A DNA stretch of 64,000 bases from Sporosarcina sp. NCCP-2716. Its GTDB lineage: Bacteria > Bacillota > Bacilli > Bacillales_A > Planococcaceae. Each line of letters begins with the position of its first letter. Positions within the stretch are counted from its first letter, which is position 1. A program made the position numbers and the translations under genes. Below the pieces are notes generated by a model that saw nothing but the letters and a program-made list of their open reading frames with translations, was not told the origin of the DNA and made no database searches. Shown here one piece after another: positions 1 through 7,884 of the stretch. The stretch is taken from assembly GCF_023707985.1 (NCBI RefSeq), contig NZ_BRCF01000009.1, positions 62,001-126,000 on the forward strand, written 5' to 3'.

Positions 1-463
1 AAGGGGCGATGAAAAAGAGCACGATCGTCAAAACAAGCAGGATCAGCAGCAGTCCCGGCAGCTTCTCGAGGTGCGACCCATTCGAAGCGTCAGCACTTCC
101 GTCATTTCGGATAGCGAGCACCACTTCGTGAAGGATGTAGAAGATCACCATGAGCCCTCCGACTGCCAGCGCAGCCAGTGTCAAGGCGGCAGCTGTTGCG
201 GCACCGCTCGTCAGGGAGATCGTCTGAATCGAATGCCCGACGCCGTTCAATAGCGCAAATCCAACACTGTCCACAACCATGACTGCAGCGGCAGGCAGCA
301 AGCGGCGCACCCTCGGCAGCGGATCGCCCAATTGCCAAAGGCCCAAGCAGATCATTCCATACCCCAGCGCGTTCGTTGCGTAGAAAAAGACACCTGTATC
401 CAGCAGCTACAGATTGGTTTTTGCAAAAACCAGCAGGACACCTATTATAAGCAAATTCATCAT
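1..463 (-). pseudogene. Membrane protein gene interrupted by an in-frame amber stop (runs off left edge)
   Basis: The frame opens at an ATG at 463 behind a good GAGGAGGGG ribosome site and reads a hydrophobic N-terminus, but codon 19 is TAG (409-407). The same frame then stays open to the window edge. It encodes at least four hydrophobic stretches, including an LLLILLVLTIVLFFIA segment near the edge, so this reads as one multi-TM protein broken by a single nonsense codon. I do not recognise the family. Restart at a downstream ATG (for example in MICLGL) is possible but has no clear ribosome site. Either a real pseudogene or a point sequence error would explain it. Confidence 0.6.
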
Positions 464-540
464 AACCCCTCCTCTCTTACTGTTCACATTTGCCATCAGT
501 AGGTCACTCGGCTCACGACTAGTTTTAATATAAGCCGTCT

Positions 541-750
541 TTAACCAGAAGAGTTTTTACGAGACTGCAAATACCGCACAAAGCAGTAAACAGCCACACA
601 GACCGTCGAGAACATGGCCATCTTAAATTGAAAGGGTACCCCTGTATTTTCACCAAGCGGTCCGGTTTTCGGCTGTTGAGTATACAAAATGGCAACCGCC
701 ACCGCGATGAACAGGCCAACTGAGCTCAATAGATAAAACATTTTATCCAC
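541..750 (-). CDS. Small two-TM membrane protein, function unknown
   Basis: 69 residues with two hydrophobic helices (about 5-22 and 43-60) joined by a polar loop, ending in a basic tail (RYLQSRKNSSG). The start is taken as the GTG at 750 because AAGGAGG lies 8 bases upstream; an ATG nine bases further in is the alternative. It shares strand and orientation with the broken membrane gene to its left. No family is recognised. Confidence 0.55.
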   Translation of the reverse strand: MDKMFYLLSSVGLFIAVAVAILYTQQPKTGPLGENTGVPFQFKMAMFSTVCVAVYCFVRYLQSRKNSSG

Positions 751-860
751 TCCGCCCGCCTCCTTAAAAGATTGGACTGACTCTTCAGTCTGAACTGGTT
801 ATCTGCCGACCGTTCTCCTTACTGAATTCCACGCATGCGAAGCTTCCGCAGACAAAGGAT

Positions 861-2387
861 TCACTGCAACTCTTCTCTCAACCTGCGCCTATCGGGTTTA
901 CCGAGTGCCGTATATGGAATCTGACGCATGATGATTCGTTTAGGCATGTGATAGCGGGCAGCTCTGCCTTCCAGCCAAGTGCGGATCTCTTCCGCTGTAA
1001 GCGTATCGAAGAGCGGTTCGATGACGGCGCATAGGCGCTGCCCGAACTGTTCGTCCGTCACCCCGATGACGGCTGTTTCGCGGACGTGGGGATGGGTGCG
1101 GAGCAAGGATTCCAGTTCGGCAGGATGGATATTCTCGCCTCCTGAAATGATCATGTCATCAATCCGGCCACACACGTGCAGCAACCCGTGCAGGTCTACA
1201 TAACCGAGGTCCCCGGTGCCGATCCATTTCGTCCTCTTGTTGGCCATCGACCAGCTGTTGATCGTACAGATCTGTCCGATTTCACCAGGAGCCGCCTCAT
1301 TCCCTTCCGGATTAAGCACTTTCAGCCTGCCGCCACAGATGTTCCTGCCGACGGTCCCGGGAGAGAGCGCCAATTCTATCGGCGTTGCGATACAGGTAAG
1401 TCCTGTCTCGGATGTTCCATATAAATTGAATAGGACCGGACCGAGCGCCGCTTCTACATTTCGGATCACTCTTGGATGCAGCGGCGCACCGCCGGAAGCG
1501 ATGCACTTCACGGACCGCAGATTGTCTGCACTATACGCGAGCAGCCGTTCCGCCATCAACGGAACAACAGTGATGACTTCTACTGCGTAAGTCCGGATGA
1601 GGGTGCTCATCCGTTCGGCGCTAAACCCCCGGCTCATCACGACTGTCTTCCCGAGAGCAAAAAACGACAGCAGGATCGCAAACCCGTAGCCATGATAGAG
1701 AGGCGTGGCGATCAGGACATTGTTGTGACGGGTCAGCTTCAGTTTTGTAAGCAAGCCGAGATAAGGATCAATATAGTTGAAAAGGGAGGGCTGATGAGTC
1801 ACGGCTTTCGGCACTCCGGTCGTTCCGCCTGTCAGCAGGACGAGACGGCCGGCTGCCATCCGTTTTCGTTTTCGTATGGCAGGAGTGTTGCTGTTCCGAC
1901 GGGCACACTCTCCAATATGGACGAAACTCGCTTCGTGTTTGGGAAATAGGTCTGCCAATTCCCTCGAGTTGCAATCATGGATCAATAGATCGAATTCATG
2001 CCGTTGCAAGAGGGTACCCAACTGGTTATGCCCCATATCGGCATTCAGCAAGTAGATATCCGCGCCGAGGCGGGATACAGCAAACATCGCGGTCATCATT
2101 GCTGCCTGGTTACAACAGAGGAAAGCCACTTTCTGTCCGCGGCAGATGCTATATTTTGCCTCCAGGTTGTCTGCGATGTCTTCGCTCGTTTTACGGAGCT
2201 CTGCATAGCTGTATTCCCCCGCGTCGTCGATGAGCGCCGTTTCCTCTCCATACAGCCGTTCTGCAAATTCCAGAAGCATCATCAGGTTCACGCCATGCTT
2301 GGCAATACTTGAAGACAATCCGACAGCTCCTGCAGGCGTCCATACCCCCATCTCCCGCATCAGCCGTGTCAGCTTAGCGATCGGCAT
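861..2387 (-). CDS. AMP-binding acyl-CoA ligase (ANL superfamily)
   Basis: About 508 residues, the usual length of an acyl-CoA synthetase. It carries the P-loop-like A3 motif LLTGGTTGVPKA (about residue 185), the NLYGTSETG A5 motif, GTGDLGYVD and the hinge/C-terminal GRIDDMIISGGENIHPAE, ending in a region containing the expected catalytic lysine (LGKPDRR). Such enzymes adenylate a carboxylic acid and pass it to CoA; the acid here is unknown. The start at 2387 is set by AGGAGG 7 bases upstream and overlaps the end of the dehydrogenase gene by 14 bases, so the pair is very probably an operon acting on one acyl substrate. Confidence 0.88.
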   Translation of the reverse strand: MPIAKLTRLMREMGVWTPAGAVGLSSSIAKHGVNLMMLLEFAERLYGEETALIDDAGEYSYAELRKTSEDIADNLEAKYSICRGQKVAFLCCNQAAMMTAMFAVSRLGADIYLLNADMGHNQLGTLLQRHEFDLLIHDCNSRELADLFPKHEASFVHIGECARRNSNTPAIRKRKRMAAGRLVLLTGGTTGVPKAVTHQPSLFNYIDPYLGLLTKLKLTRHNNVLIATPLYHGYGFAILLSFFALGKTVVMSRGFSAERMSTLIRTYAVEVITVVPLMAERLLAYSADNLRSVKCIASGGAPLHPRVIRNVEAALGPVLFNLYGTSETGLTCIATPIELALSPGTVGRNICGGRLKVLNPEGNEAAPGEIGQICTINSWSMANKRTKWIGTGDLGYVDLHGLLHVCGRIDDMIISGGENIHPAELESLLRTHPHVRETAVIGVTDEQFGQRLCAVIEPLFDTLTAEEIRTWLEGRAARYHMPKRIIMRQIPYTALGKPDRRRLREELQ

Positions 2388-3276
2388 CTCGCGACCTCCT
2401 TCCCCTTCTCCAGAGCAGCACTTCTTCGATTGGCCGTCTGAACAGTACGGATGCCAACTCGCCCGGCGGCAGCCACCACGGACGCCACGCTTTCTGTTTC
2501 GAATACATGGAGCGTGCAATCATTTTCGCGACATGCACCGGGGTCATCGCTGGCATCCGGTCGTACGCCGTGGTCGGCCGGATCATCTCCGTCCTGACGA
2601 GCGGCAAGTAGAAGGTGGTGACCGAGACGCCGGACTGCCGCAGTTCGATGGACGATGAACGCAGCCAGCTGTCGAAAGCTGTCTTGGAGGCCTGGTAGGC
2701 GGACCAGTCCGGCATGGGGAGAAGTCGGGCATTGATGGTGGAAACATTAACGACCTGGCCCTGGTTCTGTCGAAGGAGAGGAAGTACAGCAAGCAGCAAT
2801 CGGACAGGGGCAAAATAATTGATCGCCATCGTTCGCTCGAAATCGTGGAACCGGTCGAGCGACGCCGCAAGGGTCCGGTGGATGGAAAGCCCCGCATTGC
2901 TCACGAACACATCCAATCCGGCCGGCAGTGCATGGATTACATCGATTAGCCGGTCAAGATCATCCGGCGCCCGGAGATCTGCCGTCACCACAGTCACAGT
3001 GGCAGCCCCTGTCGCCAGAGCCCGTTGGACGTCCAGCAAACGATCCGTCCGTCGGGCTACCAGGATGAGGTGGACTGGTATATCCCGTAATAGGTAAGCT
3101 ACCTGTTCACCGATGCCCGAACTCGCCCCTGTGATCAAAACCGTTTTACCTCGCAATTCCTCAGTAAGCCGTTCAGGTCGAAAACGGACAGACGGGAACA
3201 GCAGTCGTTCCAGCAGCGAGTAGGAGGGCATCGGTTGTTCAGCAGATGATACGGGCATAGGGGTCATCCTCTTCAT
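2374..3276 (-). CDS. Short-chain dehydrogenase/reductase (SDR)
   Basis: Classical SDR of 300 residues. The nucleotide-binding TGASSGIG is near residue 50, NAG near 130, the catalytic serine in NVSTINA near 180 and YQASK (Tyr/Lys pair) near 195. The C-terminal tail is arginine-rich. It reduces or oxidises a carbonyl/hydroxyl using NAD(P)H. It lies directly upstream of, and overlaps, the acyl-CoA ligase gene. The first ATG lacks a clear ribosome site; an ATG at 3258 sits 9 bases after AAGAGG and may be the true start. Confidence 0.87.
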   Translation of the reverse strand: MKRMTPMPVSSAEQPMPSYSLLERLLFPSVRFRPERLTEELRGKTVLITGASSGIGEQVAYLLRDIPVHLILVARRTDRLLDVQRALATGAATVTVVTADLRAPDDLDRLIDVIHALPAGLDVFVSNAGLSIHRTLAASLDRFHDFERTMAINYFAPVRLLLAVLPLLRQNQGQVVNVSTINARLLPMPDWSAYQASKTAFDSWLRSSSIELRQSGVSVTTFYLPLVRTEMIRPTTAYDRMPAMTPVHVAKMIARSMYSKQKAWRPWWLPPGELASVLFRRPIEEVLLWRRGRRSRDADR

Positions 3277-3353
3277 TCGTCATTATCTGAAAAGGTTCCA
3301 GGTGAAACAGCAATTGGTATGTACGGTCGATAATGATTGCTTTTTGATTGCAG

Positions 3354-3650
3354 TCATTCGACAATAACCCAATACTCCCGGCAATCACCGCTGCGATCCA
3401 TGAAGCGATAATCGATCAGCGCCCTGCGGATCAAAGCGAAATCCTCATAGACCGGCTTCAATACGTGGTTCACCTCTTTTTCGGTATACCGCTGATCAGC
3501 TTCAAAGCGCTTGATAATCGCACCCAGAACGACGAGCTTCCGTTTCTCTTTGCTCGGAAATGTATCCAGCTTTCCACCTGTGCCCTGCTTGAAATAATTC
3601 GTCAATATCTTTTCTTTTTCTTCATTTGTGATCACAGTTAGTGTCTGCAT
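3354..3650 (-). CDS. DUF2087 domain protein
   Basis: 98 residues matching the DUF2087 pattern: an FPSKEKRKLVVL segment, then FEADQRYTEKEVN, then a D..LIRRALIDYRFMDR stretch and a terminal YWVI. In relatives this domain occurs alone or behind a DNA-binding helix-turn-helix, and a regulatory or nucleic-acid role is only suspected. The stop lies close to the SDR promoter region. The 217 bases upstream (3651-3866) show no feature I can support. Confidence 0.75.
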   Translation of the reverse strand: MQTLTVITNEEKEKILTNYFKQGTGGKLDTFPSKEKRKLVVLGAIIKRFEADQRYTEKEVNHVLKPVYEDFALIRRALIDYRFMDRSGDCREYWVIVE

Positions 3651-3866
3651 GTCGGCCTCCTTTCTGAGAAATGTCTTCCTGTTTTCATTAGTAGTCCGTG
3701 TAACTTAGAATGCCATCTCATCAATTCGTGAGCCATTATCGATCAGCCTCTAAAGAGACTTACCTGTCTCAATGTAGATACTCCTCCGGCTACAGACTCG
3801 GAAATTCGAGAGAATTCAAGCGGAAACCCACGTCCCTATTCACTCCTCTGCCTCAACCAACTTCCG

Positions 3867-4196
3867 TCATGGCTCCTGAAAACCGACCGTACCTATGAAA
3901 ACTAGAACCCCATACAGCATCAATCCAACAACATGCAAGGTGACTAGCGTGACGCGTGTCGTCCCTTTCACACCGAACAACCCTAACAGAATTCCTAGAA
4001 CGCCGATGACACCGAACCAGAAAAGGCCTTGATCGAGAATCGTGTTAAACAGCGCTTCGTTCCAGAACAGTGATCCCAATAATCCTAAACACATCATAGA
4101 AAGAATAGATAGAAGTTTCTTCCAAACCGCACCGTTGCTCTTGGTGATTCCATAACTACCGAGAGCCAGAGAGACCATCGCTGCAACTATAATCAA
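3867..4196 (-). CDS. Multi-TM small membrane protein
   Basis: 109 residues with about four hydrophobic helices (2-17, 28-45, 56-77, 83-105) and few charged residues. The TTG at 4196 follows GGGGAGAAGG by about 9 bases; an ATG at residue 7 is the alternative. It is the last of four small minus-strand genes (5179 to 3867). I do not recognise the family. Its position beside a bacteriocin-like peptide makes an immunity or export role conceivable, but the sequence does not show that. Confidence 0.5.
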   Translation of the reverse strand: MIIVAAMVSLALGSYGITKSNGAVWKKLLSILSMMCLGLLGSLFWNEALFNTILDQGLFWFGVIGVLGILLGLFGVKGTTRVTLVTLHVVGLMLYGVLVFIGTVGFQEP

Positions 4197-4275
4197 AGCT
4201 CATTACCTTCTCCCCAAAGAATTGAAAATTATTATTTTCATCTACTTATTAGTCGTATGTAGGTTCAGTATGCAT

Positions 4276-4512
4276 TCACCAACCTATCCTCAGCAAAACC
4301 ATTACGGCCGCCAGTGCGAGAAAGCCGAGGATCCTCCTGAGTGAAGTTTTCCTATCCAAAAAGACTATGATCAGTGCATAGCCCGTCGTCAGAATCCAGA
4401 ATGCAGCATCGGGCAGACGGAGCAAGTAGACCATGCTGACAATCGCCAAAATCATGACAAAATGGAAACCGTCCCATTTCTCGGATCGCTTCTCTGCCGT
4501 GTCGTTGCGCAT
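4276..4512 (-). CDS. Small membrane protein, two to three TM helices
   Basis: 78 residues: a charged N-terminus (MRNDTAEKRSEKWDG), hydrophobic segments at about 17-31, 36-51 and 59-74, and an RKTSLRR cationic loop. GAGGGGGAAT lies just upstream of the ATG. It follows the 71-residue bacteriocin-like gene on the same strand. Family unknown. Small cationic membrane proteins beside circular-bacteriocin genes are often immunity factors, but that is only a contextual suggestion. Confidence 0.5.
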   Translation of the reverse strand: MRNDTAEKRSEKWDGFHFVMILAIVSMVYLLRLPDAAFWILTTGYALIIVFLDRKTSLRRILGFLALAAVMVLLRIGW

Positions 4513-4568
4513 CCTATTCCCCCTCGTTAAGTTTAGTTAAAATCATTATATTTGAGATGAAAACCAGA

Positions 4569-4784
4569 TCAGTTATACGCTTTAATAACTTTATGAACAC
4601 CGAACAGAACCGTTCCCAAAAGCAAGACGGTGACCCCGTATGCCCAAATGCTCCCCGCCCCTAACACAGCAGTCAAGATCGTACTGAACGAAGGGACTCC
4701 CACTGCATAGACAGCTGGCAACCCGACTGCCGCCGCCAATATCCCGATAAAAAACAAAGATAACTTCCGATTCATCTTGATCAT
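4569..4784 (-). CDS. Small hydrophobic peptide, circular-bacteriocin-like precursor candidate
   Basis: 71 residues from the ATG at 4784, which follows AAAGGGGTGA by 5 bases. An earlier TTG would add 8 residues but has no ribosome site. A hydrophobic leader runs to about residue 26 (ends in PAVYA). The remaining 45 residues are nearly all hydrophobic and Gly/Ala-rich, with an LGAGS turn and a basic end (HKVIKAY). That layout resembles circularin/uberolysin-type circular bacteriocins, which have a helix-rich core and an IK.Y-like end. It could equally be an ordinary two-TM protein. No DUF95 gene or dedicated processing gene is adjacent. Confidence 0.45.
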   Translation of the reverse strand: MIKMNRKLSLFFIGILAAAVGLPAVYAVGVPSFSTILTAVLGAGSIWAYGVTVLLLGTVLFGVHKVIKAYN

Positions 4785-4840
4785 TGGATTCACCCCTTTC
4801 TTCTTCAAACGCGTCCCACTTATTTATGGATTCTTGCGTA

Positions 4841-5179
4841 TCAATTCAACAATCCCCACATCTCTAAAAACTTCCCCGTATATGCGTCGATCACTACCGT
4901 CGGCTCTTTGCCATTATGGTTCACTGTCACTTCCCACTGTTGCCGATGGAGCAATGTGTTCCAAACCCCTCGGCGCGGACCCAGTTCGGCTGTGAAGTTC
5001 CCCCAAGGGACGTCTTGAAATTCATTTTCTTCAAACGCCCTCTCCCATTCCATCGGAATATGTTGCAAATGCTCTTCTGCGCGGATGATCGCCTCATCCG
5101 TACTTAGGATTGGCGGTTGGTACATATATAAGAACACCATCACCGCAATACCTACCAATGCCACTGCCACTTTTTTCAA
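4841..5179 (-). CDS. Membrane-anchored PepSY-like protein
   Basis: 112 residues. An N-terminal TM/signal helix (residues 3-20) is followed by a soluble domain in which ILSTDEAIIRAEEHLQ and the final VVIDAYTGKFLEMWG match the helix and last strand of PepSY-like domains. These are found in secreted or membrane-bound proteins, often inhibitors or sensors outside the cell. It is probably exposed on the outer face of the membrane. It lies 56 bases upstream of the bacteriocin-like gene on the same strand and may be cotranscribed with it. Confidence 0.55.
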   Translation of the reverse strand: MKKVAVALVGIAVMVFLYMYQPPILSTDEAIIRAEEHLQHIPMEWERAFEENEFQDVPWGNFTAELGPRRGVWNTLLHRQQWEVTVNHNGKEPTVVIDAYTGKFLEMWGLLN

Positions 5180-5215
5180 CTGAACACACCCTTCGTTCCA
5201 ACTGCGGTCTCGCAG

Positions 5216-5611
5216 TTATTCAACCGACTTCCGTTCAGCCGCCCGTTTAACGGTCTCCATCGAAACGGGACCTTTCTGCATCGGGCGCGGACATGCGCGG
5301 TTGTATTTGACGACTTTTGCGTTGATCGCCTCGAGACGGGCGTCCATATCCACCGTGATGCCGGCTTCCCAGTAGTCGGCAAGGGTATGGACGTCATCAC
5401 GGATCTCGTCTTGCAGGACGATCCAGTTCGGTTTGTAGCCCGCGTCTTTTGCAATCCGCTGGAAGTGCTGCAGTGTGTCTCCGGAGAAGTACTCCCGCGA
5501 CAACGGCTTCCCTTTGCCTTTCAGATCATCCATTCCGCCTTCTTCCCGATGCTTCTTCAAGATATCCCCCATCAGATCATTGTACGGCTCCCGATCCTCG
5601 TGTTTGCTCAT
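5216..5611 (-). CDS. DUF1992 (DnaJ-homologue subfamily C28-type) protein
   Basis: 131 residues starting MSKHEDRE, with AGGAGG just upstream at 5611. The conserved GMDDLKGKGKPL segment, followed by a helix ending in KPNWIVLQDEIR, is the DUF1992 signature. Bacterial members are short proteins of unknown function named after the region they share with eukaryotic DNAJC28. The C-terminus is basic (ETVKRAAERKS). It is divergent from the regulator gene at 5814. Confidence 0.75.
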   Translation of the reverse strand: MSKHEDREPYNDLMGDILKKHREEGGMDDLKGKGKPLSREYFSGDTLQHFQRIAKDAGYKPNWIVLQDEIRDDVHTLADYWEAGITVDMDARLEAINAKVVKYNRACPRPMQKGPVSMETVKRAAERKSVE

Positions 5612-5766
5612 ACCCGTCCTCCTCCTATCCTTCAACGTTCCGAATGTTCGATGAATTCTAGTTATGCATCCATTATATCCTATCGGCCACCTGTATGGAG
5701 AAATTTTTTCCAACATTCCTTGAATTTATTGAAATTGGACATTTCTCTTCTTCCTCTCCAACGGCC

Positions 5767-5775
5767 TGTTATAAT
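5767..5775 (+). promoter_or_regulatory. Extended -10 promoter element for the regulator gene
   Basis: TGTTATAAT is a perfect extended -10 box (TGn plus TATAAT), 39 bases before the ATG of the ABC-like/LytTR gene. No convincing -35 is seen, which fits an extended -10 promoter. Confidence 0.55.
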
Positions 5776-5813
5776 ACCTCTAGACACTTATTGACCGTCA
5801 GGAGGTTCGGCAC

Positions 5814-6815
5814 ATGGTTTTGGAATTCAAACAAGCGGAAAAGCGGGTGCATGATTCAGTCCTGTTCCCGCCGTTCGACCTGGTTTTGTCTGCAGCAAGC
5901 GTGACGGCCATCCAGTCGAGTGTGAATGTTCGCGAGGATCTGTTAGGACTGCTGTGCGGACAAGGAAGTCTTTCACATGGGGAATTAAAATGGGGAGAAC
6001 ATACCCGTTCAGGCTTCTGTTTTCTCGAGCCTGGCTTGTATGAGCGCCTGTCCGTGACGGAGATGCTCCGGTTCACCCGACAGCTGCATAGTTCCAGTGA
6101 GCCCATTGCCTCGGCGATGCGCCAGCTTCACCTGGAACCGATCCAACACGCGAAGATCAAACGGCTTTCGTATTCCGAGAAAAAGCGTGTTCAGCTCGCC
6201 TGCCTGGTGCTGCAGAACCCTTCTGTCTTTATCCTGGAAGAGCCGGACCAAAATATAGACCTGGAGTCCAGACGGATCTATTTGCGATTGCTGCAGCAGC
6301 TTAAAGAGGAGAAGAAAACCGTGCTCATCCTCACCGGCAACCTGGAGAGCGCGGTGACCGCAGCCGATCACGTATACAAACTCGATGACTCTGGTCTTCA
6401 TCCGGTCCAGCTGGAACAGGATGTACCCGATACCGCGACGCTTCTCGATAGCGAAGAAACCGTAACACCTGTCCGGTTTGAAAAGATCCCGACGAAAGTG
6501 AACGATAAGATCGTCCTGTTCAATCCTCCGGAGATCGATTATATCGAAAGCAGCGAAGGTCAGACGTTCTTACATATAAAGGGAGAGTCCTTTCCTTGTG
6601 TATTCACATTGACCGATTTAGAGAATCGGCTCATGCCTTTTGGATTCTTCCGATGCCATCGTTCCTATCTCGTCAATCTGCAGAAAGTCCGTGAAGTCAT
6701 TACGTGGACCCGTAACAGCTACAGTCTCGTTCTCGACGATCCGACAAAAACGCCTATCCCCCTCTCTAAATCGAAAATGACAGAGCTGAAAGAGATGCTT
6801 GGATTGAAATCATGA
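5814..6815 (+). CDS. ABC-ATPase-like/LytTR fusion transcriptional regulator
   Basis: 333 residues. The N-terminal 200 residues have the shape of an ABC ATPase: a signature-like LSYSEKKRVQLACLVLQNP, and FILEEPDQNID at the Walker B/D-loop position. However, the Walker A region (about 28-50) has no GxxGxGKS/T lysine motif, so ATP hydrolysis is unlikely. Residues about 230-330 form a LytTR DNA-binding domain (IVLFNPPEIDYIES, ending FFRCHRSYLVNL and a PLSKSKM strand). AGGAGG lies 8 bases before the ATG. It sits upstream of an ABC-2 transporter on the same strand and is probably its local regulator, with the dead ATPase domain sensing or contacting the transporter. Confidence 0.82.
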   Translation: MVLEFKQAEKRVHDSVLFPPFDLVLSAASVTAIQSSVNVREDLLGLLCGQGSLSHGELKWGEHTRSGFCFLEPGLYERLSVTEMLRFTRQLHSSSEPIASAMRQLHLEPIQHAKIKRLSYSEKKRVQLACLVLQNPSVFILEEPDQNIDLESRRIYLRLLQQLKEEKKTVLILTGNLESAVTAADHVYKLDDSGLHPVQLEQDVPDTATLLDSEETVTPVRFEKIPTKVNDKIVLFNPPEIDYIESSEGQTFLHIKGESFPCVFTLTDLENRLMPFGFFRCHRSYLVNLQKVREVITWTRNSYSLVLDDPTKTPIPLSKSKMTELKEMLGLKS

Positions 6816-6827
6816 CGAAGATTGCAG

Positions 6828-6865
6828 AAAAACCGATTATTTCCCCGGAAATAAATCGGTTTTTT
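6828..6865 (+). terminator. Intrinsic terminator after the regulator gene
   Basis: AAAACCGATTATTTCC and GGAAATAAATCGGTTTT form a long stem with one bulge, followed by a T run. It lies 12 bases after the regulator stop codon and separates the regulator from the transporter genes, so these are likely transcribed from their own promoter. Confidence 0.8.
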
Positions 6866-6899
6866 CTAACAGCTGCGTACATTCCCGGCAATACAACTG

Positions 6900-6957
6900 C
6901 TCCATTCACCGAAACTAGTCTCCATTCGTCCGCTTCTTGGCTCTTTTCACTCCAAAT
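6900..6957 (+). promoter_or_regulatory. Candidate operator: direct repeats spaced by 20 bp
   Basis: CTCCATTC occurs at 6900-6907 and again at 6920-6927, exactly two helical turns apart, with a partial copy (CTCCAAAT) at 6950-6957. LytTR proteins bind direct repeats spaced by about two turns. The site lies between the regulator and the transporter it probably controls. The motif itself does not match a known LytTR consensus, so this is inferred from spacing and position only. Confidence 0.35.
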
Positions 6958-7035
6958 CAGCTGTATTGCAGCAATCCCTGCCGTAGTCTAGTAGTGCAGA
7001 CAACGTTCAGCAACCTAACGAGCAGGAGGATGAAA

Positions 7036-7884
7036 ATGGAAACGATTATTGAAATGAAGCACGTTGAAAAACGATTTGGGAACGAAACCGCCTTGGCGCA
7101 ACTCGACTTCCATGTTAACCGCGGGGAGATTTTCGGGTTTCTCGGTCCGAGCGGTTCCGGGAAAACGACGACCATTAAGATCTTAACGGGCCAGCTGCTG
7201 CCGACAGGAGGAAACGCCAGTGTCTTTGGCAAGTCCGTCTCCAGTTTGAAGCAGCCTGTCAATCGAAAACGGTTCGGTGTCCTCACCGATAACAGCGGTT
7301 TGTACGGCAGGCTTTCTATCTATGACAACTTGAAGCTGTATTGCGACTTATACGAGGTGCCGCGTACGAAGATTGCGGATGTGCTGGCGATCGTCCAGTT
7401 GCAGCACGAACAGCAAAAGAGGGTCTCCGCCCTGTCGAAAGGAATGCGTCAGCGTGTGGCACTCGCACGGGCACTGCTCCATGAGCCGGAGCTGCTTTTC
7501 TTGGATGAACCCACTTCAGCGCTTGATCCGGTCAATACCCTTCATATATATGATGGACTGCGCGCCTTGAACGACCGCGGCACTACCATTTTTCTGACGA
7601 CCCACGATATGCAGGAAGCCGAAACACTGTGCGACCGAGTCGCCTTCTTGAACAACGGACAGATCCAACTGATCGGATCACCGGAAGAGTTGAAGAAGCA
7701 ATTCTCAGACTCGACACTGACAGTGGCATTGAAGAATGGGGAATCCATTGCACTGCCATCCGGTCAGGAGGGTGCCCAGCAGTTGTTCGACTACATGAAG
7801 GAAGATCAAGTCGACACGATCCACTCAAATGAGCCGACGCTCGGTGATATCTTCATACAAGTGACAGGGAGGAAACTAGCATGA
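7036..7884 (+). CDS. ABC-2 transporter ATP-binding protein
   Basis: 282 residues with a full ABC ATPase: Walker A GPSGSGKTT (about 39), signature LSKGMRQRVALARAL (about 137), Walker B LLFLDEPTSALDP and the H-loop TTHD. The C-terminal extension (about 220-282) is typical of drug/lantibiotic exporters of the BcrA/DrrA type. The start at 7036 is 6 bases after AGGAGG; upstream frame-open sequence lacks a ribosome site. It overlaps the permease gene by 4 bases (ATGA) and so is translationally coupled. It energises export of an unknown substrate. Confidence 0.9.
   Translation: METIIEMKHVEKRFGNETALAQLDFHVNRGEIFGFLGPSGSGKTTTIKILTGQLLPTGGNASVFGKSVSSLKQPVNRKRFGVLTDNSGLYGRLSIYDNLKLYCDLYEVPRTKIADVLAIVQLQHEQQKRVSALSKGMRQRVALARALLHEPELLFLDEPTSALDPVNTLHIYDGLRALNDRGTTIFLTTHDMQEAETLCDRVAFLNNGQIQLIGSPEELKKQFSDSTLTVALKNGESIALPSGQEGAQQLFDYMKEDQVDTIHSNEPTLGDIFIQVTGRKLA

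Noticed and set aside
775..790. Small hairpin GACTGA/TCAGTC as a terminator
   Set aside because: Only 6 bp, with no T run directly after it on either strand.
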